Assembly (NCBI RefSeq): GCF_002024805.1
Contig: NZ_CP014337.1
Coordinates: forward strand, 2,790,001-2,854,000
Origin: Elizabethkingia bruuniana
GTDB lineage: Bacteria > Bacteroidota > Bacteroidia > Flavobacteriales > Weeksellaceae
Length of the DNA stretch: 64,000 nucleotides
Reading direction: 5' to 3'
Position numbers and translations under genes: made by a program. Below the pieces are notes generated by a model, which was not told where the DNA came from, did no database searches, and saw nothing but the letters and a program-made list of their open reading frames with translations. This document shows, one piece after another, positions 1 through 9,105 of this stretch; within the stretch, counting starts at the first letter, position 1; every line of letters begins with the position of its first letter.

Positions 1-239
1 ACATTCATTATTATGATATCTGCAGGATTATTGAAACTATAATTAATAATAATATATCCTCCGAAATATTTAATATTGTAGCACCTCAGCATCCTACAAA
101 AGCAGAAGTAATCGGTATTCAGAACAAGCAGGTAAACAAACATATATCCAAAACAACACAACAGCGGATTATCAGTTCTGACAAAAGTGAAAAACTGCTG
201 AGCTTCATCTATGAGAAACCAGATCCAAGATTGTTTTAA
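1..239 (+). CDS. C-terminal end of an NAD(P)-dependent epimerase-like protein (partial)
   Basis: An open frame enters from the left edge (codons in phase with position 3) and stops at TAA 237-239, leaving about 78 residues. The peptide contains YYDICRIIE and EIFNIVAPQHPTKAEV, which resembles the C-terminal region of extended-SDR sugar-nucleotide epimerases, where a 'V.DC...I..ii' segment is followed by 'iFNIv.p.HPtk.eyy'. The Rossmann fold and catalytic residues lie outside the window, so the exact substrate cannot be inferred. The next gene starts directly after the stop. Confidence 0.6.
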   Translation, partial: IHYYDICRIIETIINNNISSEIFNIVAPQHPTKAEVIGIQNKQVNKHISKTTQQRIISSDKSEKLLSFIYEKPDPRLF

Positions 240-240
240 G

Positions 241-750
241 ATGCATACAATGAATGAAGAACTCCGCAAACTGGAAAATACACTATTAAAAAACATTGAT
301 TTTGAAATATCAGCTATAACTCAGGATACCGAATGTGAAGAATATTTTGGTTATAACTTTCGGCTGCAGCAATTGAATATAAAATACAGAAAGGCAAAAG
401 TAACTCCCAAAAAGAACGGGCTGTTTGTAACTTTATGGAAAAGAAATATTAAGGGACAGACAGAACCATTTAATCATAACGACCCTTTCAATTTCTATAT
501 TATCGCAGCAGAACACAGTGAGAAGTCCGGTTATTTTATTTTCCCAAAATTATTGCTGACTGAAAAACAAATTCTGACATCTGATTCCGGAGAAGGGAAA
601 CGAGGATTTAGAATATATCCTGCATGGGATATTTCACTAAACAAACAGGCTGAAAAAACTCAGCAATGGCAATCAGAATACTTTATTGATATGGCTTTAC
701 CTGAAGATCTGATCACAGAAAAGCTGACTGCGATCTTCAGATCTTCATAA
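241..750 (+). CDS. MepB family protein
   Basis: About 169 residues, soluble, no signal peptide. The run KYRKAKVTPKKNGLFVTLWKR, followed by GYFIFPKLLLTEKQI and GKRGFRIYPAWD, is typical of the MepB family (first named beside the S. aureus multidrug regulator MepR; biochemical role unknown). An in-frame ATG at 211 would overlap the previous gene by 29 bases, so I prefer ATG 241, or ATG 250 (MNEELRKL), which matches the usual family start. Family assignment is from remembered motifs; function stays unassigned. Confidence 0.75.
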   Translation: MHTMNEELRKLENTLLKNIDFEISAITQDTECEEYFGYNFRLQQLNIKYRKAKVTPKKNGLFVTLWKRNIKGQTEPFNHNDPFNFYIIAAEHSEKSGYFIFPKLLLTEKQILTSDSGEGKRGFRIYPAWDISLNKQAEKTQQWQSEYFIDMALPEDLITEKLTAIFRSS

Positions 751-849
751 CCGGAATTTTCATCATTTCTGGCTTTGGCATAAATTTGGGTAACTTTATG
801 AGGTAATTTTATTAAACAAACAATCATTTATAACCCTAAAATATCTACT

Positions 850-1338
850 ATGAATCGTATTGCAAGTATTATCGGTATCGGAGCTTTGTTATTGGCAAGC
901 AGCTGTAACTCTCCAAAACAGACTATGACAGACACAACGTCTTCGACGGAAAAAACATCTTCTGACCAGAAAAATGTTAAAATTGAATTCACAGGAACAG
1001 ATACATTTAACATTAAAAATGCAAAGCTTAAAATAAGTTTATACGGAATTTCTGCTAATCTTGCAGATGCTCCGGCTACACTGATTACCGAAAAAGAAAT
1101 TGAACAAAAGACAGTTCCATTCACAATAGACCTTCCGGTTCCTGCTAATGCATCAAGTCTTATTAAACCTGCTGTAAAAGAAGGAGAACCTGTAAAATAT
1201 TATGTAACAATAAACTGGGACTCCGATGGTAACGGAAAAGAAGAAAAAGGTGATATCGTTATCGACTACGATAAGAAATTCCCTAACATCACCATTGATG
1301 AGACTACACAACAAGTATATCTGAAAGTTTCCAAGTAA
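850..1338 (+). CDS. Small predicted lipoprotein of unknown function
   Basis: 162 residues. The N-terminus is a lipoprotein signal with a lipobox ending at the Cys of LLASSC. It is followed by a Thr/Ser-rich linker and a probable beta-rich domain (PFTIDLPVPANASSLIKP, then YVTINWDSDGNGK, an acidic DSDGNGKEEKGD stretch). The protein should sit in the outer membrane or periplasm. I do not recognise the domain. A strong terminator follows at 1355, so it is probably monocistronic. Confidence 0.7.
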   Translation: MNRIASIIGIGALLLASSCNSPKQTMTDTTSSTEKTSSDQKNVKIEFTGTDTFNIKNAKLKISLYGISANLADAPATLITEKEIEQKTVPFTIDLPVPANASSLIKPAVKEGEPVKYYVTINWDSDGNGKEEKGDIVIDYDKKFPNITIDETTQQVYLKVSK

Positions 1339-1354
1339 GAAACTTATCCACATA

Positions 1355-1386
1355 AAAAACGCCTGAGAACTCAGGCGTTTTTTTTA
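1355..1386 (+). terminator. Rho-independent terminator after the 850-1338 lipoprotein
   Basis: A perfect stem, AACGCCTGAG paired with CTCAGGCGTT around a short AACT-type loop, is followed by an uninterrupted run of T. Confidence 0.85.
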
Positions 1387-1470
1387 TTTATATGTTACAG
1401 TAAACCTAAAAATAGTATTGTCTATATCCGGGCTTAAGGGTAATTTTATATTTACAAATCAGAAAAATAT

Positions 1471-2301
1471 ATGGAACAACAGCCGGACAATACAGCTATA
1501 AGAGTTGCACTATGGAGAGCATTTCATACACAGGCAGATGCTGAACCTCATATTCTTGAAGATACTGTAGGACTTGAGCTTATTGCTCCTGAAGAGGGAT
1601 GGCAGGAGCGACCTGATATAAAATATACACAGCGGCTCCGTGCTTCTGTTGTAGCACGTTCTCGTTACATTGAAGATATAATCACAACTGAAATCCCAAA
1701 AGGAACGGATCAATATGTTATTTTAGGTTCCGGTCTCGATACATTTGCTCAGCGAAATCCGGATACAGCCTCTAAAATTCAGATTTTCGAAATAGATCAG
1801 CCAGGCACTCTTACATGGAAACAAAAGAGACTCTCTGAAACAGGATTTCATATTCCGGAAAATTTACATTTTGTTCCGGTAAACTTTGAGAAATCATCAT
1901 GGTGGGAACAACTACTGAAAGCCGGCTTCAATATTCACAAACCTGCTGTTATTGTCTGTACCGGAGTTACACTATACCTTACCAAATCAGCCATTAAAGA
2001 AACTTTGCAGCACATGGTGAGCCTTGCAGCAGGATCTGTCGTTGCCATCAGCTTCTATTTACCTGTTAAACTACTGGAAAAGGAAGATCAGCCTATGCAG
2101 GAAATGGCCAATAAAGGGGCTCAGCAATCAGGTACTCCTTTTATCAGCTTTTTTTCTCCGGAAGAAGTAATAGCAAAAGAATCTGGCCTTAACAATACCG
2201 ATCTGGTCTCCACAGAGGACATAAAAGATCTGTATTTTAAGAACCGAACCGATGGATTATCTCCGGCAAGTGGTGAGTTTTTTTTATTAGCCAGAATATA
2301 A
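1471..2301 (+). CDS. Class I SAM-dependent methyltransferase, leucine carboxyl methyltransferase (LCMT) family
   Basis: 276 residues, cytosolic. SAM-binding motif I is YVILGSGLDTFAQR (residues 82-95), followed by the acidic loop FEIDQP (106-111). VCTGVTLYLTKSAI and ISFFSPEEV are also family-typical. Members are usually annotated as TIGR00027/LCMT-like methyltransferases and, in bacteria, mostly act on small molecules or have no known substrate. A cupin gene follows 11 bases later, suggesting co-transcription. Confidence 0.8.
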   Translation: MEQQPDNTAIRVALWRAFHTQADAEPHILEDTVGLELIAPEEGWQERPDIKYTQRLRASVVARSRYIEDIITTEIPKGTDQYVILGSGLDTFAQRNPDTASKIQIFEIDQPGTLTWKQKRLSETGFHIPENLHFVPVNFEKSSWWEQLLKAGFNIHKPAVIVCTGVTLYLTKSAIKETLQHMVSLAAGSVVAISFYLPVKLLEKEDQPMQEMANKGAQQSGTPFISFFSPEEVIAKESGLNNTDLVSTEDIKDLYFKNRTDGLSPASGEFFLLARI

Positions 2302-2312
2302 AATTAAATAAA

Positions 2313-2654
2313 ATGAGTATCAGAGATATCAATAATACGGAGCATTATAACTGGGGAGGAGTCTGTGACGGATGGCATCTATTAAAAACCGACTCATTAA
2401 GTATTATTCAGGAAAAAATGCCGCCGAATACAGAGGAAACATTCCATTACCATACTAAAGCACAACAGTTCTTTTATATTTTAAAAGGAACTGCTACTTT
2501 TGAAACTGAAAAAGGAACTTTCACCGTCCATGAAAGACAAGGATTTCATATTGAACCGGAATTAAAACATCATATTATGAACAAATCATCTGAAGACTTA
2601 GAGTTCCTGGTAATTTCCGAGCCTAAGTCTCACGGAGATCGGGTTAATTTATAA
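2313..2654 (+). CDS. Small single-domain cupin protein
   Basis: 113 residues forming one beta-barrel cupin. Cupin motif 1 is HYHTKAQQFFYILKG (metal ligands H-x-H and the later E/Q), and motif 2 is the HIEPELKHHIMN region with a third histidine. It is likely a metal-binding protein or a small enzyme. It lies 11 bases downstream of the methyltransferase and probably shares its transcript. Substrate unknown. Confidence 0.8.
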   Translation: MSIRDINNTEHYNWGGVCDGWHLLKTDSLSIIQEKMPPNTEETFHYHTKAQQFFYILKGTATFETEKGTFTVHERQGFHIEPELKHHIMNKSSEDLEFLVISEPKSHGDRVNL

Positions 2655-2695
2655 GATCTTGCAATGAAACAGCTTTTACAAAAAGTGAATTAAAA

Positions 2696-2728
2696 TTTGT
2701 CGTGGATAAATAAATATCTCTAAATTTG
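2696..2728 (+). promoter_or_regulatory. Bacteroidetes-type promoter for the fluoride riboswitch/CLC-F transcript
   Basis: TTTG at 2696-2699, a 21-base spacer, and TAAATTTG at 2721-2728 fit the Bacteroidetes housekeeping consensus (-33 TTTG, -7 TAnnTTTG). Transcription would start near 2735, just ahead of the riboswitch aptamer. Confidence 0.65.
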
Positions 2729-2740
2729 CATTATACAAAA

Positions 2741-2825
2741 AGAGGAAATGGTGTTCTTCCTTACCCAACCGCTTCTGAGGAGCTGATGACGCCTGATTAA
2801 ATTAAATGTCAAACATTTTATCAGG
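2741..2825 (+). ncRNA. Fluoride riboswitch (crcB motif) with a candidate expression platform
   Basis: The aptamer spans about 2741-2795. All three expected helices can be drawn: pseudoknot AGGAA (2743 region) with TTCCT (2757 region), P1 GGTGT with ACGCC (2789-2793), and P2 GCTTC with GGAGC. The conserved AACCGC and GCTGATGA segments are present. Directly downstream, CCTGAT (2792-2797) can pair with ATCAGG (2820-2825), enclosing AAATGT/ACATTT. This alternative stem shares bases 2792-2793 with P1 and ends six bases before the transporter ATG, so the two folds are mutually exclusive and could gate expression. Confidence 0.9.
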
Positions 2826-2831
2826 TACATT

Positions 2832-4139
2832 ATGTCAATAAAAAAACAAAAATCAGCCAGCAAAAAATTCAGCTTGTCTATACAGGTATTTTTCAGACGC
2901 TACCCTTCCACCCTTTATATTTTCAGATGGCTGCTTATTACCCTTTTTATAGGTACTTTAATAGGATCTGCTTCAGCATTCTTTTTACAGACACTGGACT
3001 GGGCTACTAATTTCAGAGAAAATCATTTGTGGTTAATCGCCTTGCTGCCAATAGGCGGTTTCCTTATAGGATTGCTTTATTACTATTTAGGAAAGGATAT
3101 AGAAGCCGGAAACAATCTGTTAATAGACACTATTCATGATCCTAAACAGATCATACCATTTCGAATGGCTCCATTCGTATATATAGGAACCATGGCAACT
3201 CATTTTTTTGGAGGTTCTGCCGGCCGAGAAGGTACAGCATTGCAAATGGCTGGCGCTATCGCCGATCAGTTTAGCAAACCTTTCAGACTAAATGCCAGTG
3301 AACGTGCAATTTTAATCATTGCTGCTGTTGCAGCCGGATTTGGTTCAGTCTTCGGAACTCCTTTAGCAGGTGCATTATTCGGACTGGAAGTCTTCCTGAT
3401 TGGCAGAATAAGATATAATGCAATTTTTCCGGCGTTTGCAGCTTCTATTATAGCCGACCTTGTAACTAAAATGTGGCAGACACATCATACCCATTATCAT
3501 ATTAGTTTTATTCCGGATATCTCCTTTCTGAATATTCTCTATGCTATCATTGCAGGAATATTCTTTGGATTATGTGCTTCCGCTTTTAGCAAGATTATAC
3601 ACTGGGCCGGAAGGATATTCAAATCCAAAATATCTTATCCTCCATTAAGACCTTTTGTTGGAGGTATTATTGTTGCCTCAGCAGTTTGGGCTATAGGCAC
3701 TACCAAATATATAGGATTAGGAATCCCGACTATTGTCGCTTCTTTTGATCAGCAATTGCCGGCCTATGATTTTGCACTGAAAATGATCTTCACCATCGTC
3801 ACTTTATCTGCAGGATTTAAAGGCGGCGAAGTAACACCCTTGTTTTTTATTGGTGCTACATTAGGAAATGCTTTAAGCTATTTTATTCCGCTTCCACCAG
3901 GGCTTCTGGCCGGAATGGGATTTGTAGCGGTATTTGCCGGAGCAACCAACACTCCTATTGCCTGTATGATTATGGCTATTGAACTCTTTGGAAGTGAATG
4001 TGGTGTTTATGTTGCTATCGCTTGTGTCGTTGCTTATTTATTATCTGGAAACAACAGTATCTATGGTAAGCAAATGATAGGTGATGCCAAACATCCCAGA
4101 TTCATGAACCTTCAGGGAAAAAGGCTAAATGATCTTTAA
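2832..4139 (+). CDS. CLC-F type fluoride/proton antiporter (voltage-gated chloride channel family)
   Basis: 435 residues, multi-pass inner-membrane protein. GNNLLIDTIHDPKQIIP (93-109) and GREGTALQMAG (131-141, gating Glu E133) are hallmarks of the fluoride-specific CLC-F clade; chloride CLCs have GSGIP in the first motif. GSVFGTPLAGALFGLE and KGGEVTPLFFIGATLGN are further CLC core motifs. It should export fluoride in exchange for protons and so protect against fluoride toxicity. The start at 2832 is six bases after the riboswitch hairpin. Specificity is supported by both the protein motifs and the upstream riboswitch. Confidence 0.93.
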   Translation: MSIKKQKSASKKFSLSIQVFFRRYPSTLYIFRWLLITLFIGTLIGSASAFFLQTLDWATNFRENHLWLIALLPIGGFLIGLLYYYLGKDIEAGNNLLIDTIHDPKQIIPFRMAPFVYIGTMATHFFGGSAGREGTALQMAGAIADQFSKPFRLNASERAILIIAAVAAGFGSVFGTPLAGALFGLEVFLIGRIRYNAIFPAFAASIIADLVTKMWQTHHTHYHISFIPDISFLNILYAIIAGIFFGLCASAFSKIIHWAGRIFKSKISYPPLRPFVGGIIVASAVWAIGTTKYIGLGIPTIVASFDQQLPAYDFALKMIFTIVTLSAGFKGGEVTPLFFIGATLGNALSYFIPLPPGLLAGMGFVAVFAGATNTPIACMIMAIELFGSECGVYVAIACVVAYLLSGNNSIYGKQMIGDAKHPRFMNLQGKRLNDL

Positions 4140-4144
4140 AGTAC

Positions 4145-4256
4145 GAAGTTAGAGGTTAGATATGAGATGTAAGATGTAAGGTATAAGATTTATATATTAA
4201 AGTCCTATATCCCCAAGTACTATTCACTATTCACTATTCACTATTCACTATTCATC
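4145..4256. repeat. Two heptanucleotide tandem arrays
   Basis: About 4145-4195 is a degenerate 7-base periodic array with units such as GAAGTTA, GAGGTTA, GATATGA, GATGTAA, GATGTAA. At 4220-4253 a near-perfect array of about five ATTCACT units follows. Together they fill most of the gap between the CLC-F gene and the SDR gene. Similar period-7 arrays occur near 40836, 41017 and 50311. Confidence 0.8.
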
Positions 4257-4339
4257 ACTTATAATTAATTCCGCAAGTTTCGGGTTTCATTGTAGTATAT
4301 TAGTGCCAATCTTTGCATCAGAATTATAAATAAAATGTC

Positions 4340-5095
4340 ATGCAAAGATTCAAAGATAAATTTGCTCTGATTACAGGAGGAACCAATGGAATGGGCTATG
4401 CTACCGCACAACAATTTATAGCAGAAGGCGGATTTGCTATTGTCACAGGCAGAACTAATGCTTCGGTACATAAAGCCGTAAGCCGGCTGGGCGGAAGAGC
4501 TTTCGGGATAGTATCCAATGCCGGAGATATGCAGGATATTTTCCAGCTACAGAAAAATGTAAAGCAATATACCAACAATATCGATTTGCTTTTTGTAAAT
4601 GCAGGTTACGGGCAGTTTGCCTCTGTGGAAGATGCCAATGAAGCACATTTTGATGAGCTTTTCAATATGCTTGTAAAAGGGACTTTCTTTACCGCTCAAC
4701 AGATTCTCCCTTTAATGAAACCTGGTAGTTCTGTAGTTCTTAACACTTCTTTTGTCACCGAAACCGGAACATCTTATTTCTCTGTCTATTCTGCTGCCAA
4801 AGCAGCTGTACAATCATTTATAAAAACCTTTGCCGCTGAATTTACAGAAAAAGGTATCCGCGTAAACGGTATTAGTCCCGGACATATTAAAACCAATATT
4901 TTCAACAATACAGGACTAAATCAGGAGCAAATTGATGAAGCTGTAGAGAATCTTATTCCTACAATTCCGTTCAGAAGACAGGGTGAGCCGTCCGAAATAG
5001 CTAATGCTGTACTTTTTTTGGCTTCACAGGAAGCCTCTTATATCCATGGAACAGAATTAGCGGTTGATGCTGGAATTTCGGTCATCAGGCACTAA
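4340..5095 (+). CDS. SDR family oxidoreductase
   Basis: 251 residues, classical short-chain dehydrogenase/reductase. The cofactor motif TGGTNGMG is at residues 12-19, NAG at 87-89, catalytic Ser137 and Tyr150-x3-Lys154 (YSAAK), then the SPGHIKT loop. The C-terminus is typical of the FabG-like group (FLASQEASYIHGTELAVDAG). It likely uses NAD(P)H; the substrate cannot be told. It stands alone between intergenic repeats and a secreted-protein gene. Confidence 0.88.
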   Translation: MQRFKDKFALITGGTNGMGYATAQQFIAEGGFAIVTGRTNASVHKAVSRLGGRAFGIVSNAGDMQDIFQLQKNVKQYTNNIDLLFVNAGYGQFASVEDANEAHFDELFNMLVKGTFFTAQQILPLMKPGSSVVLNTSFVTETGTSYFSVYSAAKAAVQSFIKTFAAEFTEKGIRVNGISPGHIKTNIFNNTGLNQEQIDEAVENLIPTIPFRRQGEPSEIANAVLFLASQEASYIHGTELAVDAGISVIRH

Positions 5096-5143
5096 GCGAT
5101 AGCAAAATAATCCACTATATTTGGGGATCAATAAACCCAAATA

Positions 5144-5809
5144 ATGAAATATTGCTTCTCCTTACTTTTATTTACCTTATCACTTTCCCTATATTCCGGG
5201 CAAGGTTTTCAGCTCCCGAAAAATTGCACAATCGTAAAAACAGTATATGGTGATCTTGATAAAGACGGAAAGGATGAAAAAGTAATTGTTTGTAACCTCA
5301 ACCAGACAAAAGATCCTAAAAAGAATTATAAAAGGACTCTTTATATTCTGAAACAAGACAGTAACAACCAATATCAGTTGTTCAAAAAGAATACAAATAT
5401 TTTATGGGGCAGCAAAGAATGTGGATTTTGTTTTGAAGAAAGCTCAGATCCTTTAATCGGTATCAGTATTAAGAACAACACACTTATTATTGAGCATGAA
5501 ACTCATAACAATTCCAGGAGAACTGAAAGTTATAAACAAATATTCAGATACCAGAATAACGACTGGTATCTGATTGGTTCTAAATACAGATATTGGGATA
5601 CCTGTGACTTCGATTATACCTATGACATTAATTTCTCCACTCAGAAAATTAATATTACAAAAGATACAGGCAATTGTGATGACATTGAGGATTCTAAAAA
5701 GGAATCAAGTTCATTTGAAACCTATACTTATAAGTTCCCTAAAGTAACAATGGATAATTATAAAGCTACTGAGATTAAATTTAAACCGAAGGTCTATTTT
5801 TATTACTAA
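5144..5809 (+). CDS. Secreted protein of unknown function
   Basis: 221 residues with a Sec signal peptide (MKYCFSLLLFTLSLSLYSGQG). The mature part begins with a calcium-loop-like GDLDKDGKDEKVIV segment, a pattern common to VCBS/FG-GAP-type or dockerin-like loops, and is rich in beta-prone sequence. I do not recognise a named family. Flavobacteria often have such proteins annotated only as hypothetical. The -7-like TATATTTG at about 5115 may be its promoter. Confidence 0.65.
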   Translation: MKYCFSLLLFTLSLSLYSGQGFQLPKNCTIVKTVYGDLDKDGKDEKVIVCNLNQTKDPKKNYKRTLYILKQDSNNQYQLFKKNTNILWGSKECGFCFEESSDPLIGISIKNNTLIIEHETHNNSRRTESYKQIFRYQNNDWYLIGSKYRYWDTCDFDYTYDINFSTQKINITKDTGNCDDIEDSKKESSSFETYTYKFPKVTMDNYKATEIKFKPKVYFYY

Positions 5810-5819
5810 CCTAATACAG

Positions 5820-5848
5820 AATAATTGAATTCAGAAGATTCAATTATT
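5820..5848. terminator. AT-rich palindrome between convergent genes
   Basis: AATAATTGAAT and ATTCAATTATT form a perfect 11-bp stem around a 7-base loop. It sits between two convergent genes and reaches the stop codon of the minus-strand gene. It may act as a bidirectional terminator, but it lacks GC pairs. Confidence 0.35.
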
Positions 5849-6767
5849 AGCTTTCAGATTTCAGGCTTTCTTCATAAAGCTTCGCCTGACTCCATTTAGC
5901 ATGTTTGGACGGAATAATTTTATAACCTTTTTTATAGGCATATACTTTGGTGAATTTTGCGCCAAAGAAAATAAGCATACAGGTATAATTTATCCACATC
6001 ATAATCAGGATAACTGTTCCGGCAGTTCCGAATGCTGATGTAGGTTTTACTTTCCCGAAATAGAGGCTTAATAAAAACTTACCCAGTGTAAAGAGTATAG
6101 TTGTAAGTAGAGCACCTTTCCATACCGGTTTCCAGCTTACCTGTACATCCGGAAGAACCTTAAACATCAGAGCAAACAGAAGCATAACCAGTCCGAAACC
6201 AATAGCAAAATTCACCAGCTCTACCAGCATATAAGTTTCAAAACCAAAATATTGGGTAATCCAGTTGTTGAATAAGCTTATTAATGAAGATAAAATCATG
6301 GTAATCATAAGTAAGAACCCAAGAATAAGAATCATTCCCAGCGAGTTTGCCCTATCCAAAAGAAATTTCAGTAAAGCCTTTTTAGGTGCTGACTGTATAT
6401 CCCAAAGTGTATTCAGTGAATGCTGCAACTGGAAAAACAAAGTTGTAGAACCAAACACCAAAGCGCCTACACCGACAAATTTCATAAAAACATTTTGCTT
6501 ATCTATAAGTGCACCTGCTATAAGACTTTCTACACTTTTAGCCACATCTGTACCCATGAATCCGCTGATCTGTTCACTTATCTCTCCACGAATAGCTTCT
6601 TCACCAAAGAAGTTTCCGGCAATCCAGATAATAATGATCAGAAGACCAGGAATGGAAAATATTGCATAATAAGCCAGACTCGCAGAATCTTTCATCGCAG
6701 AAGAGTCATTCCACTCCGTAAAAGTGTCTCTCAAAACTTCCCAGAAAAATTTAATATGTTTAAACAT
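5847..6767 (-). CDS. YihY/virulence factor BrkB family inner-membrane protein
   Basis: 306 residues with about six membrane segments. DSASLAYYAIFSIPGLLIII is the characteristic N-terminal signature, followed by the family-typical LWDIQ segment, GKVKPTSAFGTAGTVILIMMWI and the last TM with FGAKFTKVYAYKKGYKI. The family (once misnamed RNase BN) has no firmly established function. It follows tamL with only one intervening base on the minus strand, so it is probably the last gene of the tamB-tamL operon. Confidence 0.88.
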   Translation of the reverse strand: MFKHIKFFWEVLRDTFTEWNDSSAMKDSASLAYYAIFSIPGLLIIIIWIAGNFFGEEAIRGEISEQISGFMGTDVAKSVESLIAGALIDKQNVFMKFVGVGALVFGSTTLFFQLQHSLNTLWDIQSAPKKALLKFLLDRANSLGMILILGFLLMITMILSSLISLFNNWITQYFGFETYMLVELVNFAIGFGLVMLLFALMFKVLPDVQVSWKPVWKGALLTTILFTLGKFLLSLYFGKVKPTSAFGTAGTVILIMMWINYTCMLIFFGAKFTKVYAYKKGYKIIPSKHAKWSQAKLYEESLKSES

Positions 6768-6768
6768 C

Positions 6769-9105
6769 TTAGAACGGATATCCTATTGCTATATTAAATA
6801 CAAGATTATCCTTCCGCCATTGGCTGTCTCCGAAATTAATCCTGTCTAAAGTCCATCTCTTTCCTTTTTCATAGTAAGGAACTCTCAGCGGCATCGCCAG
6901 ATCCAATCTTAGTACCAGAATAGAAAAATCCAGTCTCAGACCAACACCTGCACCTACTGCTATTTCGCTTAAAAAATCTTTTGAAAATTGTCCACCCGGC
7001 AAATCTGCACTCTTATTTACCAACCATACATTTCCTGCATCCACAAATGCTGCAACGTTAATGAATTTATACAGGTTTGCACGGTATTCTGCATTTAACT
7101 CCAATTTAATATCCCCCGACTGGTTAAAGAAGGACTGGATATTTGCATCAGGCTTTCTGGGATCAAAACTACCCGGACCTAAAGATCTTGCTCGGAAAGC
7201 TCGGATACTGTTACTTCCGCCTACAAAGAACTGACGGGAGAAAGGAACCGTTGCTGAATTTCCGTACGGATATGCTATTCCTGCAATTATTCTCGATGCA
7301 AACATGCTTTTCTCTCCAAACTTATGATAAAACCTTAAATCGTTTTCTATCTTCACATACTGGCTAAAAGGTATTCCGAAAATTTTCTTTTCTTTACCCG
7401 CTTTCGCATCAGCTCCTGTCAACAGACCTGTAAGATTTCCTGCCAGATCTACCATACCACGGTAATAGATTGTATTGGTTTTTGGCAGCATGGTATTCGT
7501 ATAGGTATAAGTATAAGTTGGTCCAAAAACCAGTTGCTTTTCAATAGCTCTTTTCAATTCAGGATTGGCTTCTGCCAGCGCTTCATATTCAGCCGTGACA
7601 TTTGTCGGCGAAACATAAGTTGCATCAAAAACCTTTAACTCATGTTCTTTTCTGGCATTTTCTTTCCAGCTATACCCAAAAGATGCATTGAAATTGTTCA
7701 GTGTATAATACTGTGTTCGATTCTGGAATTCATACCCCAGACTGATATTTGTTCTCGGAACAAACTCACTGGAAGAATTGAAACGGAAAGGCGCTACGAT
7801 ACGCGGAATAGAAAGCTGTGTATTGACACCGGCACGGAACATATTTTTAGCGCCGTCGCCACCACCCATTTGAATATCAAAGGCTCCGTAAACAGCTGCT
7901 TTAAACTGTTCTGCACCACGGAAAATATTCCGGTGTGTCCAGTTCAGATTAAGTTCACTACCACCATAATTTGCGGAATTAGTACGTCCCAGAGCTTCTA
8001 AACGCAGAGACTGCATTTGCCTTGGCGTCAGCAGGTAATAAGCATCAAACTTATTTTTCAGCGAATCGGAAACAACAAACTCATTTTTTACAAATTTGAA
8101 TATTCCCAAATTGATTAAACGGTTTAAGGACAGATTATGATTGGTACGGTTATACAGATCTCCTTTTTCAAAATACAAAGCTCTGTCGAAAACCTTAGGT
8201 TTGAATTTATGCTGAGGATCTATCACATACATATTTTTGTAAGCATAGGGCGCCAGAGAGTCTTCACTCATCGGAATTTTATACATCCCCTTTCTTACGT
8301 CCTGCAGATTGTAATTAGGAAAAACGACAACCTTATCTATCGTAAACTGCTCTTTCGACAATTTCGGAGTATCTTCTTTTAGTTTTACATTCAGCTCTAC
8401 CTGATGGTTTTTGCTTACTGTAGTGTCGGCCTGAACAATAATATTATCCGGATGAAAATAATAGAAGCCTTTTTCTTTCAGCCGGTTATCTATACGTTCT
8501 CTTTCCGCCTTTATAACATCCAGATCAAACGGATTTCCGGATTTTAGTAATGTTCGTTTTGTATTGTTCTGAATTTCTTTGTTGACAAGGCTGGAATCTT
8601 TCTGAAATTTCACCTGACTAATCAAATATCTTTCTCCCGGCTTTACAGTATAAACAACCTGTGCTTTTTTGCTTTTAACAATAACACTGTCTGTGGCTTT
8701 TGCATTGAAATAGCCTTTATTCTCTGAATAGTTTTCAATAATATCTTTATTGAATTCTCTATCGACATCCCCCAGCAACACAGGTTTCTGTCCCAGTTTA
8801 TATTTCATCCAGTAACGGAATCCTTTATCCGTTTTGGGCTCTTTTGTAATGTTATAGAAAAATAGTTTAGGACGCATCCCTAATATGGAAGGATTAGGCT
8901 TAGGCGTAAGATTACTTTCAAGTGCTGTCAACAGCTCTTTTTTATCGTTCTTTGAAATCGTCTTGCTTTCGATCTTAACACTACCTCCTGTATAAAGATT
9001 TTGTCCTTCTCTGAGATAACCTGTACCACTGCATGAAAACAGAGATATAGCTATTCCTGAGACAAGCCAGTATTTATAATAGATATGGAATTTATTTTTC
9101 TTCAT
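6769..9105 (-). CDS. tamL: TamL: BamA/TamA-like outer-membrane lipoprotein of the translocation and assembly module
   Basis: 778 residues. The signal peptide ends in a lipobox (FSCSGTGYL), the feature that separates Bacteroidetes TamL from proteobacterial TamA. POTRA-like repeats occupy roughly residues 30-300. A C-terminal 16-strand barrel of the surface-antigen D15 type follows, with GGSNSIRAFRARSLGPGSF as the conserved barrel motif and a terminal aromatic (IGYPF). It should work with TamB in outer-membrane protein or lipid transfer. Its ATG overlaps the tamB stop codon by one base (TAATG). Confidence 0.9.
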   Translation of the reverse strand: MKKNKFHIYYKYWLVSGIAISLFSCSGTGYLREGQNLYTGGSVKIESKTISKNDKKELLTALESNLTPKPNPSILGMRPKLFFYNITKEPKTDKGFRYWMKYKLGQKPVLLGDVDREFNKDIIENYSENKGYFNAKATDSVIVKSKKAQVVYTVKPGERYLISQVKFQKDSSLVNKEIQNNTKRTLLKSGNPFDLDVIKAERERIDNRLKEKGFYYFHPDNIIVQADTTVSKNHQVELNVKLKEDTPKLSKEQFTIDKVVVFPNYNLQDVRKGMYKIPMSEDSLAPYAYKNMYVIDPQHKFKPKVFDRALYFEKGDLYNRTNHNLSLNRLINLGIFKFVKNEFVVSDSLKNKFDAYYLLTPRQMQSLRLEALGRTNSANYGGSELNLNWTHRNIFRGAEQFKAAVYGAFDIQMGGGDGAKNMFRAGVNTQLSIPRIVAPFRFNSSSEFVPRTNISLGYEFQNRTQYYTLNNFNASFGYSWKENARKEHELKVFDATYVSPTNVTAEYEALAEANPELKRAIEKQLVFGPTYTYTYTNTMLPKTNTIYYRGMVDLAGNLTGLLTGADAKAGKEKKIFGIPFSQYVKIENDLRFYHKFGEKSMFASRIIAGIAYPYGNSATVPFSRQFFVGGSNSIRAFRARSLGPGSFDPRKPDANIQSFFNQSGDIKLELNAEYRANLYKFINVAAFVDAGNVWLVNKSADLPGGQFSKDFLSEIAVGAGVGLRLDFSILVLRLDLAMPLRVPYYEKGKRWTLDRINFGDSQWRKDNLVFNIAIGYPF

